64,000 nucleotides of DNA from an uncultured Cetobacterium sp. GTDB taxonomy: Bacteria; Fusobacteriota; Fusobacteriia; Fusobacteriales; Fusobacteriaceae. The notes under the pieces are model-generated. The model made no database searches and had not been told where the DNA came from. It saw only the letters and a list, made by a program, of their open reading frames with translations. Positions within the stretch are counted from its first letter, which is position 1, and the number at the start of each line of letters is the position of its first letter. A program made the position numbers and the translations under genes. Below are positions 9,223 to 19,873 of the stretch, in pieces. Location of the stretch: contig NZ_CAMFHX010000008.1 of the NCBI RefSeq assembly GCF_945952365.1, positions 1 through 64,000 on the forward strand. Direction: 5' to 3'.

Positions 9223-9298
9223 TGGTGGAAACAACTGGACTTGAACCAGTGACCCCCTGCTTGTAAGGCAGGTGCTCTCCCAACTGAGCTATGCTTCC
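9223..9298 (-). tRNA. tRNA-Val (TAC), CCA encoded
   Basis: Cloverleaf on the minus strand: acceptor GGAAGCA (9298-9292) pairs with TGTTTCC (9233-9227) with wobble. The anticodon loop is CTTACAA (anticodon TAC), the T-loop is GTTCAAG, and CCA is encoded at 9225-9223. It is the second gene of a Glu-Val unit. Confidence 0.97.
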
Positions 9299-9301
9299 AA
9301 A

Positions 9302-9376
9302 TGGTACCCCGTAGGGGAATCGAACCCCTGTTTATAGAGTGAAAATCTATTGTCCTAACCGTTGAACGAACGGGGC
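9302..9376 (-). tRNA. tRNA-Glu (TTC), CCA encoded
   Basis: Cloverleaf on the minus strand: acceptor GCCCCGT (9376-9370) pairs with ACGGGGT (9312-9306). Anticodon stem ATAGA/TCTAT encloses loop TTTTCAC (anticodon TTC). CCA is encoded at 9304-9302, three bases before tRNA-Val begins. Confidence 0.97.
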
Positions 9377-9408
9377 AACTTTCGCTTTCGCGTTGTTGCT
9401 ACATAATA

Positions 9409-9437
9409 ATAGTACCATCTTTTTTAAAAAATGTCAA
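9409..9437 (-). promoter_or_regulatory. Sigma-70 promoter of the tRNA-Glu/tRNA-Val unit
   Basis: TTGACA (9437-9432), 17-base spacer, TACTAT (9414-9409) on the minus strand. The leader between the start site and tRNA-Glu holds a small GC-rich hairpin (CGC GAAA GCG). Confidence 0.87.
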
Positions 9438-9445
9438 CATGTTTT

Positions 9446-9802
9446 TTATTTTTTTAAAATTTCCCACTCTTTTTCTTTAAATCCAATTAAAACCTTATTA
9501 TCTCCAATAACTAAAGGTCTCTTTACTAACATTCCGTTTGTTGAAAGTATCTCTAATAATTCATCTTCATTATTTTCAGCAACTTTCTCTTTTAAATTCA
9601 TCTCTCTATAAAGAATCCCACTTGTATTAAAGAATTTTTTTACAGGTAATCCACTTAATTCCAACCATTTTTTTAACTCATCTTTTGTTGGATTGTTTTC
9701 TACAATATGTCTAGCATCAAACTCTACTTCATTTTCCTCTAACCATTTTCTAGCCTTAACACAAGTTGAGCATTTAGGGTAATTTAAAAATAAATATTTC
9801 AT
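9446..9802 (-). CDS. ArsC/Spx-family thioredoxin-fold protein
   Basis: 118 aa, standard length. Opens with YPKCSTCVKARKWLEEN, giving a C-S-T-C (CxxC) site at the N-end of the first helix, followed by the family blocks NNPTKDELKKWLELSG and NTSGILYREMNL, and ends with VKRPLVIGDNKVLIGF. The family includes arsenate reductase, the regulators Spx and MgsR, and YffB. The CxxC pair is typical of Spx/MgsR/YffB-like members, but no other arsenic gene is near, so arsenate reduction is not claimed. It is a single gene ending close to the tRNA promoter. Confidence 0.82.
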   Translation of the reverse strand: MKYLFLNYPKCSTCVKARKWLEENEVEFDARHIVENNPTKDELKKWLELSGLPVKKFFNTSGILYREMNLKEKVAENNEDELLEILSTNGMLVKRPLVIGDNKVLIGFKEKEWEILKK

Positions 9803-9840
9803 ACTATCCTCTCCTATACTTTTTTATATAGCTTAACATT

Positions 9841-9874
9841 AAAAAAGAAAAAAGGGAAGAGTATTCTTCCCTTT
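9841..9874 (-). terminator. Intrinsic terminator of metK
   Basis: Hairpin AAAGGGAAGA / TCTTCCCTTT (9851-9860 with 9865-9874), loop of four bases, followed on the minus strand by TTTCTTTTTT. Confidence 0.85.
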
Positions 9875-9886
9875 TTTTGTATACTA

Positions 9887-11041
9887 TTATCTAGCTAAAA
9901 GAGCTTTTAACTCTTCAACTTTATTTACTCTTTCCCAAGGTAAATCTAAATCAGTTCTTCCGATATGTCCGAAAGCTGCTAAATCTTGATAATTAAAGTT
10001 TCCACTTCTTAACTCTAGATCTCTTTCGATTCCTCTAGGTGTTAAGTCAAAGACATTTTGAACTGCTTCTGCTAATTTTATCTCTTCAACTTTTCCAGTT
10101 CCAAAAGTTTCAACTTTTACAGATGTAGGTTCTACTACTCCTATTGCATAAGAAAGTTGAACTTCACATTTGTCAGCTAAATCTGCTGCTACGATATTTT
10201 TTGCAACCCATCTAGCTGCGTAAGCTGCTGATCTATCAACTTTTGAAGGATCTTTTCCAGAGAACGCTCCTCCACCGTGTCTAAAGAATCCACCGTAAGT
10301 ATCTACGATTATCTTTCTTCCTGTTAATCCAGTATCTCCGTGTGGTCCTCCTATTACGAATCTTCCTGTTGGGTTGATATGGTAATGCTTAACCTCTTCA
10401 GCATTTAAATTGTAAGCTTCTAATACTGGCTTTATTACTAACTCTTTTACATCGTGGTGAATTTGCTCTTGAGTTACTTCTGGATTATGTTGAACTGAAA
10501 CTACTACAGTATCTACTCCTACAACCGCACCATTTTCATCATATGCTAAAGTTACTTGAGATTTTGCATCTGGTCTAGCCCAAGCTAAATCTTTTGATCT
10601 TGTTAATCTTGTTAATTTTACGATAATCTCTCTTGCTAAAACTAAAGCTAATGGCATTAACTCTGGAGTTTCTTTTACTGCTCCTCCGAACATTATACCT
10701 TGGTCTCCTGCTCCTCCAACATCTACTCCCATAGCGATATCAGGTGATTGTGAGTGAATCGCATTTAAAACACCACAGTCAGAGTCAAATCCCATACCTT
10801 GCTTGTAACCAATTTCATCTATTTTATTTCTTACGATATCTTGAATATCGATATATGTTGTAGTTGTGATCTCTCCACCTACGATTACTTGACCTGTAGT
10901 ACAGAATACCTCACAAGCTACTCTTGCTGCTGGGTCATTTTTTATACATGCATCTAATACTGCATCCGATATTTGATCCGCGATCTTATCTGGATGTCCT
11001 GGTGATACACATTCTGAAGTAAAGTAAGTTAAATTTTTCAT
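9887..11041 (-). CDS. metK: S-adenosylmethionine synthetase
   Basis: 384 aa, complete. It makes S-adenosylmethionine from methionine and ATP, in the cytosol. Signatures: [21 protein letters not shown] at the N-terminus (ATP/Mg site), [12 protein letters not shown], and the P-loop-like [19 protein letters not shown]. The ATG has an AGGAGGAACAA RBS. The gene is monocistronic, with its own promoter, a SAM-I riboswitch leader (11071-11210) and terminator, so its product should repress its own transcription. Confidence 0.98.
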   Translation of the reverse strand: MKNLTYFTSECVSPGHPDKIADQISDAVLDACIKNDPAARVACEVFCTTGQVIVGGEITTTTYIDIQDIVRNKIDEIGYKQGMGFDSDCGVLNAIHSQSPDIAMGVDVGGAGDQGIMFGGAVKETPELMPLALVLAREIIVKLTRLTRSKDLAWARPDAKSQVTLAYDENGAVVGVDTVVVSVQHNPEVTQEQIHHDVKELVIKPVLEAYNLNAEEVKHYHINPTGRFVIGGPHGDTGLTGRKIIVDTYGGFFRHGGGAFSGKDPSKVDRSAAYAARWVAKNIVAADLADKCEVQLSYAIGVVEPTSVKVETFGTGKVEEIKLAEAVQNVFDLTPRGIERDLELRSGNFNYQDLAAFGHIGRTDLDLPWERVNKVEELKALLAR

Positions 11042-11070
11042 TTGTTCCTCCTAAGAATTAATCAAAAGAG

Positions 11071-11110
11071 ATAAAAAAAGCCTTTTATCTCTCCAGAAAG
11101 ATAAAAGGCT
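11071..11110 (-). terminator. Riboswitch-controlled terminator before metK
   Basis: Perfect 12-bp stem AGCCTTTTATCT / AGATAAAAGGCT (11110-11099 with 11090-11079 on the minus strand), 8-base loop, then seven U residues. The bases ATCTTTCTGG (11102-11093) that form part of the stem and loop are exactly complementary to CCAGAAAGAT (11138-11129) in the SAM aptamer 3' side, which is the expected antiterminator partner. Confidence 0.93.
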
Positions 11111-11126
11111 AAATGCTCTTTATAGG

Positions 11127-11210
11127 TCATCTTTCTGGAATTAGCACCACACCTCTAAGGTAGGTTGCTGAAACGTCATAGGGCCAGTCCCTCAGTCTCT
11201 CTTGATGATT
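11127..11210 (-). promoter_or_regulatory. SAM-I riboswitch (S box) aptamer
   Basis: On the minus strand the leader reads ATCATCAAGAGAGACTGAGG, then GACTGGCCCTATGACGTTTC, AGCAACC, and GGTGTGGTGCTAATTCC. These are the conserved S-box elements in the right order (P1 5' strand, kink-turn and P2, P3, J3/4 and P4). P1 closes with GATGA at 11131-11127. Bound SAM should hold P1 closed, free the terminator at 11071-11110 and stop metK transcription. Confidence 0.96.
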
Positions 11211-11236
11211 TTTTTGTTTTTGTTTTTTACTGCTAA

Positions 11237-11265
11237 ATTATATCGTATTTGTATCTTTTAGTCAA
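11237..11265 (-). promoter_or_regulatory. Sigma-70 promoter of the metK riboswitch transcript
   Basis: TTGACT (11265-11260), 17-base spacer, TATAAT (11242-11237) on the minus strand, 27 bases before the riboswitch aptamer. It sits 8 bases beyond the glyS stop codon. Confidence 0.87.
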
Positions 11266-11272
11266 TACTTTT

Positions 11273-13348
11273 TTATTTTTTTTCTTCAATTAATGTTAAG
11301 TTAACCATTTTATTGAAGATTGTTGCAATGTAATTAAGTTGAGAAAGTCTATTATTTTTTATAGCTTCATCTTTATCCATAACCATTATAGATTCGAAGT
11401 ATCTATTGATAATATCCTCTGTTGATAAGATTACATTTAAGTATCCTATGTAGTTCTTAGCTACTAACATCTCTTCAGCATCTCTTGCAACCTCTTGTGA
11501 TTTTTGGAACAGTTCCTTCTCTATCTCTTCAACTAAAAGATCAGAATTTACGATTACTCCTTCAAATCCTTTAGAGATATTTCCAACTCTTTTCATTAAT
11601 GAAACTAAGTTGTTGAAACTATCCATTTTTGTGAACTCATCTACAGCTTTTATTCTTAATAGAGTATCCACTAAGTTATCATAACTCTTATCTACTACTG
11701 CTGATACGATATCTTTTGAATATCCCATCTCAGTAAATACATTAAGTGCTCTTTGCTTGAAGAACTCCATAATTTCGTTTATAACTTCAGCTTTATCTCT
11801 TTTTAAAACTGCTGCTGCTTCTAGAGTATCTACTGCTCTTTCAACTAAAGCTTTTAAAGATATATTTAAGTTAGAATCTAAAATTATATTTACAATTCCT
11901 AACGCTGCTCTTCTTAAAGCGAATGGATCTTTAGAACCACTTGGAATAATTCCAACTCCGAAACATCCACAAAGTGTATCCACTCTATCAGATATTCCAG
12001 CTACAATTCCTTCAACACCTTTTGGTAATAAATCACCTTGATATCTTGGGTAGTAGTGTTCTTCAATTCCTTTAGCTACTAATTCAGATTCTCCAGATTT
12101 AAGTGCATAATCTGCTCCCATAAATCCTTGAAGTTTTGTGAACTCTTTTTCTCCAATCATATTAGATACTAAATCTGCTTTTGCTAAAAGAATTGTTCTT
12201 TCAACAGTTTCTCTTCTTGTTTCCATTCCGATAGCTTCGATTAAGTAATCTGCAATCTTGATTGATCTTTCAATTTTATTATAAATTGTTCCTAAATCTT
12301 TTTGGAATACAACTTGCTTTAATTTCTCTACATTTTCAACTAAAGGTTTCTTTAAATCTTCATGGTAGAAGAATCTTGCATCAGCAAGTCTTGCTGATAA
12401 AACTTTTTCATTTCCTTTTCTTACATGCTCAGAATCCTCTATACCATTTCTAACAACAACGAACTTTGGTAATAGTTTTCCATCTAAGTCTAAGATTGGG
12501 AAATATCTTTGGTGAACTTGCATAGATATTATTAAAACATCTTGAGGAACTTCTAAGAAGTCTGAATTAAATGTTCCAACTATAGGGAATGGGTATTCAA
12601 CTAGGTTTGTAACCTCTTTTAATAGCTCTTCATCTACTAAAACTTGTTCTCCTGTTTCTTCACAATTCTCTTTTATAAGTTTTTTAATTAAATCTTTTCT
12701 CTCTTCGATATCTATAATAACATTGTTCTCTTTAATTTTTTCGAAATACTCATCAATAGTTGAAACCTCAAAGTTACTTCCAAAGAATCTATGACCTCTT
12801 GAAGCATTTCCACTTTTAATTCCCTCTATTTCAAAGTTTACTATCTCTTCATTTACTAAAGCTAAGAACCATTGAATTGGTCTAGCAAACTTTAATTTTT
12901 TCTCTCCCCATTTCATTGATTTTGGGAAATTAATCTCTAATACTAACTCTTTTAAAAGTTCTGAAAGAAGTGTCTTTGTAGATTCTCCTTTTAAGAATTT
13001 TCTTACAGCTATGTATTCACCTTTTGGAGTTTCAATAATCTCTAAATCAGTTGCTTCTACTCCTTGAGATTTAGCAAATCCTAATCCAGCTCTTGAAATC
13101 TCTCCATTTTCACCAAATGCAACTTGCTTTGCAGGACCCATATTTAAAATATCTAAATCCTCTTGAGTTTCAGCTAAACCTTCAACTAAAACAACAAGTC
13201 TTCTTGGTGTTCCAAAAGTTTTTATCTCATCAAACTTTACTCTTTTATCATTTAATTTACCTTCTAAATTCTCTTTCATCTCTTTTAGAGTTTGAACAAG
13301 GAATCTTGCAGGTAGTTCTTCCATCCCTATTTCAAAAAGTAATCTCAC
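11273..13348 (-). CDS. glyS: Glycyl-tRNA synthetase beta subunit
   Basis: 691 aa, normal length. The beta subunit of the bacterial alpha2-beta2 glycyl-tRNA synthetase binds tRNA-Gly. Opens with LLFEIGMEELPARFL; internal landmarks are INFPKSMKWGEK, SRGHRFF, FQKDLGTIYNKIER and the ISDRVDTLCGCFGVG / PSGSKDPFALRRAALG block. C-terminal residues (~570-690) form the helical anticodon-binding region. It lies 25 bases after glyQ and is the last gene of the tex-kinase-ileS-lspA-glyQS run; no clear terminator follows before the metK promoter. Confidence 0.97.
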   Translation of the reverse strand: MRLLFEIGMEELPARFLVQTLKEMKENLEGKLNDKRVKFDEIKTFGTPRRLVVLVEGLAETQEDLDILNMGPAKQVAFGENGEISRAGLGFAKSQGVEATDLEIIETPKGEYIAVRKFLKGESTKTLLSELLKELVLEINFPKSMKWGEKKLKFARPIQWFLALVNEEIVNFEIEGIKSGNASRGHRFFGSNFEVSTIDEYFEKIKENNVIIDIEERKDLIKKLIKENCEETGEQVLVDEELLKEVTNLVEYPFPIVGTFNSDFLEVPQDVLIISMQVHQRYFPILDLDGKLLPKFVVVRNGIEDSEHVRKGNEKVLSARLADARFFYHEDLKKPLVENVEKLKQVVFQKDLGTIYNKIERSIKIADYLIEAIGMETRRETVERTILLAKADLVSNMIGEKEFTKLQGFMGADYALKSGESELVAKGIEEHYYPRYQGDLLPKGVEGIVAGISDRVDTLCGCFGVGIIPSGSKDPFALRRAALGIVNIILDSNLNISLKALVERAVDTLEAAAVLKRDKAEVINEIMEFFKQRALNVFTEMGYSKDIVSAVVDKSYDNLVDTLLRIKAVDEFTKMDSFNNLVSLMKRVGNISKGFEGVIVNSDLLVEEIEKELFQKSQEVARDAEEMLVAKNYIGYLNVILSTEDIINRYFESIMVMDKDEAIKNNRLSQLNYIATIFNKMVNLTLIEEKK

Positions 13349-13373
13349 TTTCTATTCCTCCTCTTTTTTCCTT

Positions 13374-14246
13374 TTACTTCTTCTTTAGTAAAGGATATCC
13401 TAGTTCTTTTCTATTTTGTACAAATACCTCTGCACATCTTTTAGCTAGGTTTCTAACTCTTAAAATATAAGCCATTCTCTCAGTTGTAGAGATTGCTCCT
13501 CTTGAGTCAAGAACGTTGAATGTGTGAGAACATTTTAAAACATAGTCATATGCTGGCATTACTAAGTTTTCATTTAGTGCTCTATCAGCTTCCTTCTCAT
13601 AGTCATCAAACCATTTAAAATGATTTTCTAAATCTGCTACTTCAAATGAATATTTAGAGTTTTCATACTCATATTGGTATCTCATATCTCCATATTTAAT
13701 TCCTGGAGCCCACTCTAAATCATAAACATTCTCTTTATTTTGAATGTAAAGTGCTAATCTTTCTAGTCCATATGTTATCTCAACAGGAACAACATCTAGC
13801 TCTAATCCTCCAACTTGTTGGAAATATGTGAACTGAGTTACTTCCATTCCATCTAGCCATACTTCCCATCCTAATCCCCAAGCTCCTAAAGTTGGTGATT
13901 CCCAATCGTCTTCTACAAAACGTATATCATGCTTTAAAGGATCAATTCCTAAAACTTTTAACGATTCTAAGTATAACTCTTGAATATTATCTGGTGATGG
14001 TTTCATTATAACTTGGAATTGATGATGTTGATAAACCCTGTTTGGGTTCTCCCCATATCTTCCATCCTTTGGTCTTCTTGATGGCTCAACATATGCTATA
14101 TTCCAAGGCTCTGGTCCTAAAGACATTAAAAATGTATTTGGGTTAAATGTTCCAGCTCCTGTTTCTATATCGTATGGATTTCCAATGATACACCCTTTTG
14201 AACTCCAATACTGCTGAAGAGCAAATATCATCTCTTGAAATGTCAT
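13374..14246 (-). CDS. glyQ: Glycyl-tRNA synthetase alpha subunit
   Basis: 290 aa. The catalytic class II subunit that activates glycine. Signatures: [37 protein letters not shown], and the [12 protein letters not shown] strand of motif 2/3. Paired with glyS immediately downstream, as usual for the heterotetrameric enzyme. lspA ends 11 bases upstream. The tRNA-Gly (TCC) it charges is at 59-134 in this window. Confidence 0.97.
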   Translation of the reverse strand: MTFQEMIFALQQYWSSKGCIIGNPYDIETGAGTFNPNTFLMSLGPEPWNIAYVEPSRRPKDGRYGENPNRVYQHHQFQVIMKPSPDNIQELYLESLKVLGIDPLKHDIRFVEDDWESPTLGAWGLGWEVWLDGMEVTQFTYFQQVGGLELDVVPVEITYGLERLALYIQNKENVYDLEWAPGIKYGDMRYQYEYENSKYSFEVADLENHFKWFDDYEKEADRALNENLVMPAYDYVLKCSHTFNVLDSRGAISTTERMAYILRVRNLAKRCAEVFVQNRKELGYPLLKKK

Positions 14247-14257
14247 TTCACTTCCTC

Positions 14258-14716
14258 CTAATTTCTCTTTTTGCTTTTACTTTCTAATAAGCTATCTATT
14301 ATTATTAGAATAACTCCTATATTTATCCAAACATCAGCTAAATTGAATACAAATACCCATATCCCTCTAAAGTCGATCATATCAATAACAAAACCTCTAT
14401 AGATTCTATCGATTATATTACCAATTGCTCCACCTAAAATGAACGAGTATCCTAACTTTTCAACAACCGAAAACTTCTCTCTATTTTTGTAAAAATAAAA
14501 CCCTAGTCCAAATATCACAACAACTGTAAGTATAGAGATTATATCTAACTTCCCTTGAAACATTCCGAAAGCTATACCTCTATTTTTCACATATGTTAGA
14601 TGGAAAAAGTCCCCAATTACGGGGAACGTTTCTCCTTCTATTAACCAGGTGTCTATTTCATATTTTGAGATTTGATCTAGAAAAACTAATACAAATATTA
14701 TCCCTATATATAACAC
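14258..14716 (-). CDS. lspA: Lipoprotein signal peptidase (signal peptidase II)
   Basis: 152 aa, inner-membrane aspartyl protease that cleaves prolipoprotein signal peptides. Four hydrophobic segments. The catalytic aspartates are visible in [20 protein letters not shown] and [11 protein letters not shown], and NRGIAFGMF is the conserved second motif. The start is GTG (14714-14716) with an AGAGGTGAG RBS. It sits between ileS and glyQ; the ileS-lspA pairing is common in bacteria. Confidence 0.95.
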   Translation of the reverse strand: MLYIGIIFVLVFLDQISKYEIDTWLIEGETFPVIGDFFHLTYVKNRGIAFGMFQGKLDIISILTVVVIFGLGFYFYKNREKFSVVEKLGYSFILGGAIGNIIDRIYRGFVIDMIDFRGIWVFVFNLADVWINIGVILIIIDSLLESKSKKRN

Positions 14717-14735
14717 AGCTCACCTCTTTGAATAA

Positions 14736-17531
14736 TTAATCAACTAGTGCCGATGTACATCTTGGACAGATTGTTTCATGCTCAGGGTTAGTTCCTAACT
14801 CTGTCGAGTACTTCCAACATCTTTCACATTTTTCTCCGTCTGCATGCTCTACTTTTACAAATAAAGCTTCTTGCTCCTCACCTTTTACGAATGAATCATC
14901 TTTTTCATTAGTAATTACTAATTGAGAAACTATGAACACCTCTTCTAAAATCTCTTTATTCTCTTGTAAGAATCTCTCTAAATCTGCATCTGCTGCATTT
15001 AATATAACTTTTGCATCTAAAGAGTTTCCTATTATTTTATTTTCACCTTGTCTTGCTAACTCTAAAGTTTTGTTTACATCTTTTCTAAGTTTAGCAATCT
15101 CTTCCCACTTCGTATCTAACTCATCATTTAAGTATTGATCGTTGTTTGCATACCAGTCAGTTAATAGTACTGACTCAGAATCTTTTAATGACTCTGGTAA
15201 TGTTTCCCAGATCTCTTCTGCAGTGAATGATAGAATTGGTGCAACCATTTTAGTTAAAGTTACTAAAACTTCTGACATTACTGTTTGAGCTGCTCTTCTC
15301 TCTTTTGAATCCGCTTTCTCTGTATATAATCTATCTTTGATTATATCAAGATAGAATGCTGACATATCAATTCCTGAGAAGTAGTGAATCTCTTGGAATA
15401 GGTTGTAGAACTCATACTTTTCATATGACTCTGTTACTGTTCTCTTTAATCTCTCTAACTTATTTAATGCCCACTTATCGATTTCCATTAAATCCTCATA
15501 TGCTACTGCATCTGTTGCTGGATTGAAATCTGCTGAGTTTCCTAAGATATATCTAGCTGTATTTCTTACTCTTCTGTAAGCTTCTGCCATTTGCTTTAAG
15601 ATGTTATCAGAGATTTTTACATCTTCGCTGTAATCTACTGAAGCACACCATAATCTTAATATATCTGCTCCGTAAACTTTGATTACATCTTGAGGTGCAA
15701 CAACGTTTCCTACAGATTTAGACATCTTTTTACCCTCACCATCATTTACGAATCCGTGAGTTAGTAACATCTTGAATGGAGCATCTCCTGTTGATCCAAC
15801 AGATGTTAATAGAGATGTTTGGAACCATCCTCTATGTTGATCTGATCCCTCTAAGTATAAATCAGCTGGTCTATGAAGTCCCTCTCTAGTTTCTAATACA
15901 GATCTATGAGAAACACCTGAATCGAACCAAACGTCCATTATGTTTGTTTCTTTTCTTAACTCTAAACCTTTTAAGTTATATTTTACTAAAAGCTCTTCTC
16001 CGATTAACTCTTCTGCTGAGTATTTAACCCAAGCTGCAGATCCTTCAGTTTTTACTATTCCAATAACTCTATCTAAAATCTCTCTTTCGAAGATCTCTTT
16101 TCCAGTTACTTCATTATAGAATACAGGAATTGGCACTCCCCAAGTTCTTTGTCTTGAGATACACCAGTCAGGTCTTGTCTCTAACATTGAACCAATTCTA
16201 TTTCTTCCCCACTCAGGAACAAACTTAACGTCATCTAATGCTCTTAAAGCCTTCTCTCTTAAATCAGACCCTTCACATCTAATGAACCATTGCTCAGTTG
16301 CTCTAAAGATTACTGGAGTTTTTGATCTCCAATCATGTGGATAAGAGTGCTCAAACTCTTTGTAACTTAATAGATGTCCTGTTTCTGTTAAATGCTCAGC
16401 TATAACTTTGTTTGCTTTTTTATAGAATAATCCAGCAAATTGTCCAGCCTCTTCAGTTAAAACTCCTTTATTGTTGATTGGAGAGATAATTGGTAATCCG
16501 TATCTAACTCCTACAACATAGTCATCTTGACCGTGTCCTGGTGCTGTATGAACTACTCCTGTACCTGCTTCTGCAGTTACGTGAGTTCCTAAAACAACTT
16601 TTCCAGTTCTATCTAAGAATGGGTGCTTATAAGTTAAGTTTTCTAAGTCTGCTCCTACGAACTCTTTTACTAACTCTACTTCTTTTACTCCCATATCAAG
16701 GAACGCTTTATCTGCTAAAACTTTTGCTAAGATTAAGTTTCCTTTTTCTGTTTTGTATATTCCGTACTCAAACTCTCCGTTTAATGCTATTCCAGTGTTT
16801 GCTGGTAAAGTCCATGGAGTTGTTGTCCAGATAACTAAATAAAGTGATTCAGTCATTCCTAACTTTTCCATAATCTCTTCGTTAGCTTCCATCTTTACGT
16901 AGATTGATGGAGAAACGTGGTTTTTATACTCTATTTCTGCTTCTGCTAAAGCTGTTTCTGTTACTGGAGACCAGTAAATTGGCTTTAATCCTTTGAATAT
17001 ATATCCATTTTCATAAAGTTCTCCGAATACTTCTAATTGCTTTGCTTCATACTCTGGGTTTAAAGTTAGGTATGGATTATCCCACTCTCCTAAAATTCCT
17101 AATCTTTGGAATCCTTCTTTTTGAACTTCTACCCATTTCTTAGCATACTCTGTACACTTCTCTCTAATTTCAAGAGGTGACATCTCTTTCATTTTAGCAC
17201 CTAACTCTTCACTCACTTTTAACTCGATTGGTAATCCATGAGTATCCCATCCAGGTACGTAAGGTACTGAATATCCAGATAATCTCTTATACTTTAAGAT
17301 AATATCTTTTAAGATTTTGTTTAAAGCATGTCCTATATGGATTCCACCATTAGCGTATGGAGGTCCATCGTGAAGTATAAATGTTTTACTCCCCTTTTGT
17401 AATCCCTTTTCATAAATTTTTTGATCATCCCATTTTTTTAAGATGTTTGGTTCCTTCGTTGGTAAGTTCGCCCTCATTTGGAAACTTGTTTTCGGAAGGT
17501 TTAACGTTTTACCGTAATCTCTTTCTTCCAT
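14736..17531 (-). CDS. ileS: Isoleucyl-tRNA synthetase
   Basis: 931 aa, class I synthetase. HIGH motif in [20 protein letters not shown] in [12 protein letters not shown]1 editing domain between them with [15 protein letters not shown] and [16 protein letters not shown], anticodon-binding helices after KMSKS, and a C-terminal zinc finger CERCWKYS...[10 protein letters not shown] typical of the bacterial-type enzyme. Its ATG overlaps the stop of the upstream kinase-like gene (TAATG), so the two are translationally coupled. No T-box leader is seen. Confidence 0.98.
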   Translation of the reverse strand: MEERDYGKTLNLPKTSFQMRANLPTKEPNILKKWDDQKIYEKGLQKGSKTFILHDGPPYANGGIHIGHALNKILKDIILKYKRLSGYSVPYVPGWDTHGLPIELKVSEELGAKMKEMSPLEIREKCTEYAKKWVEVQKEGFQRLGILGEWDNPYLTLNPEYEAKQLEVFGELYENGYIFKGLKPIYWSPVTETALAEAEIEYKNHVSPSIYVKMEANEEIMEKLGMTESLYLVIWTTTPWTLPANTGIALNGEFEYGIYKTEKGNLILAKVLADKAFLDMGVKEVELVKEFVGADLENLTYKHPFLDRTGKVVLGTHVTAEAGTGVVHTAPGHGQDDYVVGVRYGLPIISPINNKGVLTEEAGQFAGLFYKKANKVIAEHLTETGHLLSYKEFEHSYPHDWRSKTPVIFRATEQWFIRCEGSDLREKALRALDDVKFVPEWGRNRIGSMLETRPDWCISRQRTWGVPIPVFYNEVTGKEIFEREILDRVIGIVKTEGSAAWVKYSAEELIGEELLVKYNLKGLELRKETNIMDVWFDSGVSHRSVLETREGLHRPADLYLEGSDQHRGWFQTSLLTSVGSTGDAPFKMLLTHGFVNDGEGKKMSKSVGNVVAPQDVIKVYGADILRLWCASVDYSEDVKISDNILKQMAEAYRRVRNTARYILGNSADFNPATDAVAYEDLMEIDKWALNKLERLKRTVTESYEKYEFYNLFQEIHYFSGIDMSAFYLDIIKDRLYTEKADSKERRAAQTVMSEVLVTLTKMVAPILSFTAEEIWETLPESLKDSESVLLTDWYANNDQYLNDELDTKWEEIAKLRKDVNKTLELARQGENKIIGNSLDAKVILNAADADLERFLQENKEILEEVFIVSQLVITNEKDDSFVKGEEQEALFVKVEHADGEKCERCWKYSTELGTNPEHETICPRCTSALVD

Positions 17532-19870
17532 TAGACTTCCTCCTTATATGCATTTAATGTTATTTTTACTTCTGTACTATTCCCCTCTTCAGAGAAGTGT
17601 TTAATTACTCCACCATGATCTTTAATTATCTTATGAACAAAGAATAATCCTAATCCTAATGTTTGAGGAGAATAACTTACAAACGGTTCATAAATATCCT
17701 CTAACTGCTTAGCTGATATTCCCTCTCCATTATCAATAATTTTCAGCTCTATTTTTTCATTAATTCTTCTTTTAGATAGAATAATATCTATTCTTCTGTT
17801 ATTCTTTTTATTTAAAAGAGCATTACAGGCATTTTCTATAAGCTCCTTAATAACCTTTTCAAGTTGCTTTCTGCTTCCTAGTACACTACCACTTGTAGCA
17901 TTGAAAAACGAAACAGAAATATTTTCACTTTTAAATCTTTTACTATATTTTTCTATAGCTTCATTTATAATTTTATCTAAACAAACTCGCTCATACTTCT
18001 CTTCTTTTTCTTCAGAATAGAATTTTAAAGATTCATTATCCTCTTTAATTCTAGCTAAATATGGCTTTATTGTTGTTAATTCCTCTATTATCTTTTCACC
18101 TGGATTTTCAGAGTCAACACACTTTAGAAGTTTGTCAACAACTTCTCCTCTCAATTTTAAAAATCTTGTGGCTAACTTCTCTATCGTCATCACTCTTTGA
18201 CTTTCTAAAGTATCTAGCACAATCTCTTTATTATTAATTCCTATCGAGAAGTTCATCGAAAGCAGATTTAGTAATTCTAGCTCCTCTTGATTTATACGAA
18301 CATCTTTTGTATAGTTATCCACAAGGACAACTCCTGAAAACTTACCCGCTCCGTGGATAGGGAATATAAAGAAGTTCTTTAAACCAACAGCTTTTAAAAC
18401 ATCATTACCTAAATCATACTTATATCCATCGTCGTTTTTATATATAATCTTTTGTTCTCTAAACGATTTCGCCAATAAACTTTCATTATTTATTGGAACT
18501 TTTGTAAATAGGATTAACTCTTTTAAATTTTTCAATTGGAATTTAAATCCTTTTCTACTCTCCTCTTTTAGAGTTCTATTGATAGATATTTCCTCTCCAA
18601 TTAAATAGTCATTTTCTCTACTATATCTGAAATACATAGCTCTACTATAACCGAGCCCCACTTCAGATGTAAATCCATTAACTAATTTTTTAATAGTTTT
18701 GAAAGTATCCTGTTCTATATTCATTCCCATTAATAGTTTATCTATAGCTTCTATTTTTTCAATATTTCTAACTAACTCTTTATTTTGAATAGTTAAATCC
18801 TCTTGAGCTACATTTAATTTCTCAATCATCTCTTTAAACGAAATCGATAAAGTTCTAATCTCACCTTGACCAACGACTTTAATATCCTCAACCTTTTCTC
18901 CATTAGAAATTTTATCAGCTAAATCCGCTATCTGACTAAGAGGTAGCAGTAATTTTCTAAATACCTTACTTGAAACTGTAGAACTTATTATCATTATTAG
19001 TAAAACTAATATTCCTATATAGATAGCTGTCATCAGTTTTTCCTCAGTCACCTTTTCTTTTGAAAGAGATATTACAAAACTTCCTAAATAACTATCATTA
19101 TAACCTATTAAATTGTAAATTCCTACATAATATGATAAACCATTAATCTTTTTGTTCAAATAATAATTTTTATAATCTTTTCTTAATATCTCTCTATAGG
19201 TTCTATGTGAGAAAAAGAATTTTGCTTGAAGCTCAGATTTGTCAGAACTATTGGTTACAAAATAAACCTTATCTTTCGAGCTTAATTCTAGTCCTTCTGT
19301 CAATGAAGTTAAAAAATCTTTATTGATTGGTATTGAAACCACCAAGTAGTATGTAATATCTTCAGTTCCATAAGGAATTACTACTCTTCCATAGATTTTA
19401 CCTTGAACTTCTGCTAGATAATATCCTAACTCTTCAAACTCTTTTTTAGTAGAGGTTTCAAGTAAAATATGAATATTATCCTCAGTTAGAGTTCCTAGAT
19501 TCCCCTTATTTCCATATTCCGCTAAAAGCTCTCCATCAGAAGAGATTATAGTTATTACAGAGTTATAATAGTTTCTAAAATCCTCTTTTAAAAGATTATA
19601 TTTTAACATTTCAGCAACTTTTTGGTTACCTTCATTTATTCTATATTTTGCAATCTCTTTATAAACATCATTTCGAATCTCTCCAAAATATGATTTATAG
19701 TTTCCCATAAGAAGATTCATTTTATTTTTAGTTGTATCTTCTACCCTTTGCTCCATGTCTTGAAAGGATGTTAATATTACAACTACAGCAATTAAAATTG
19801 AGGTTAAAAATATTGCTATATCATTGTAAAAAATTATTTTTATCAACAATGAATTTTTTTTTATTCTCAT
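17531..19870 (-). CDS. Membrane sensor-kinase-like protein (HAMP, GAF-like, HATPase) without a phosphoacceptor histidine
   Basis: 779 aa. TM1 ~13-35, extracytoplasmic sensor region ~36-278 (Cache-like in size), TM2 ~281-300, HAMP ~300-355, coil, GAF-like domain ~375-545, helical pair ~555-625, and HATPase_c ~627-775. ATPase motifs are intact: N-box with N680, G1 DNGEG (713-717), F-box YEPF, G2 GLGLFF (739-744). But the region where the H-box should be ([10 protein letters not shown], then LKLRGEV, ~561-577) has no histidine; the only His between HAMP and the N-box is at ~506 in the GAF-like part. No response regulator gene is nearby. Lies between tex and ileS and overlaps the ileS start. Could be a degenerate kinase, a co-sensor or a phosphatase-like protein; transfer of phosphate to a response regulator is doubtful. 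Confidence 0.85.
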   Translation of the reverse strand: MRIKKNSLLIKIIFYNDIAIFLTSILIAVVVILTSFQDMEQRVEDTTKNKMNLLMGNYKSYFGEIRNDVYKEIAKYRINEGNQKVAEMLKYNLLKEDFRNYYNSVITIISSDGELLAEYGNKGNLGTLTEDNIHILLETSTKKEFEELGYYLAEVQGKIYGRVVIPYGTEDITYYLVVSIPINKDFLTSLTEGLELSSKDKVYFVTNSSDKSELQAKFFFSHRTYREILRKDYKNYYLNKKINGLSYYVGIYNLIGYNDSYLGSFVISLSKEKVTEEKLMTAIYIGILVLLIMIISSTVSSKVFRKLLLPLSQIADLADKISNGEKVEDIKVVGQGEIRTLSISFKEMIEKLNVAQEDLTIQNKELVRNIEKIEAIDKLLMGMNIEQDTFKTIKKLVNGFTSEVGLGYSRAMYFRYSRENDYLIGEEISINRTLKEESRKGFKFQLKNLKELILFTKVPINNESLLAKSFREQKIIYKNDDGYKYDLGNDVLKAVGLKNFFIFPIHGAGKFSGVVLVDNYTKDVRINQEELELLNLLSMNFSIGINNKEIVLDTLESQRVMTIEKLATRFLKLRGEVVDKLLKCVDSENPGEKIIEELTTIKPYLARIKEDNESLKFYSEEKEEKYERVCLDKIINEAIEKYSKRFKSENISVSFFNATSGSVLGSRKQLEKVIKELIENACNALLNKKNNRRIDIILSKRRINEKIELKIIDNGEGISAKQLEDIYEPFVSYSPQTLGLGLFFVHKIIKDHGGVIKHFSEEGNSTEVKITLNAYKEEV

Positions 19871-19873
19871 CCT

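Noticed and set aside
9446-9802. Arsenate resistance function of the ArsC-like gene
   Set aside because: Family resemblance includes Spx, MgsR and YffB; no arsR, arsB or acr gene is nearby.
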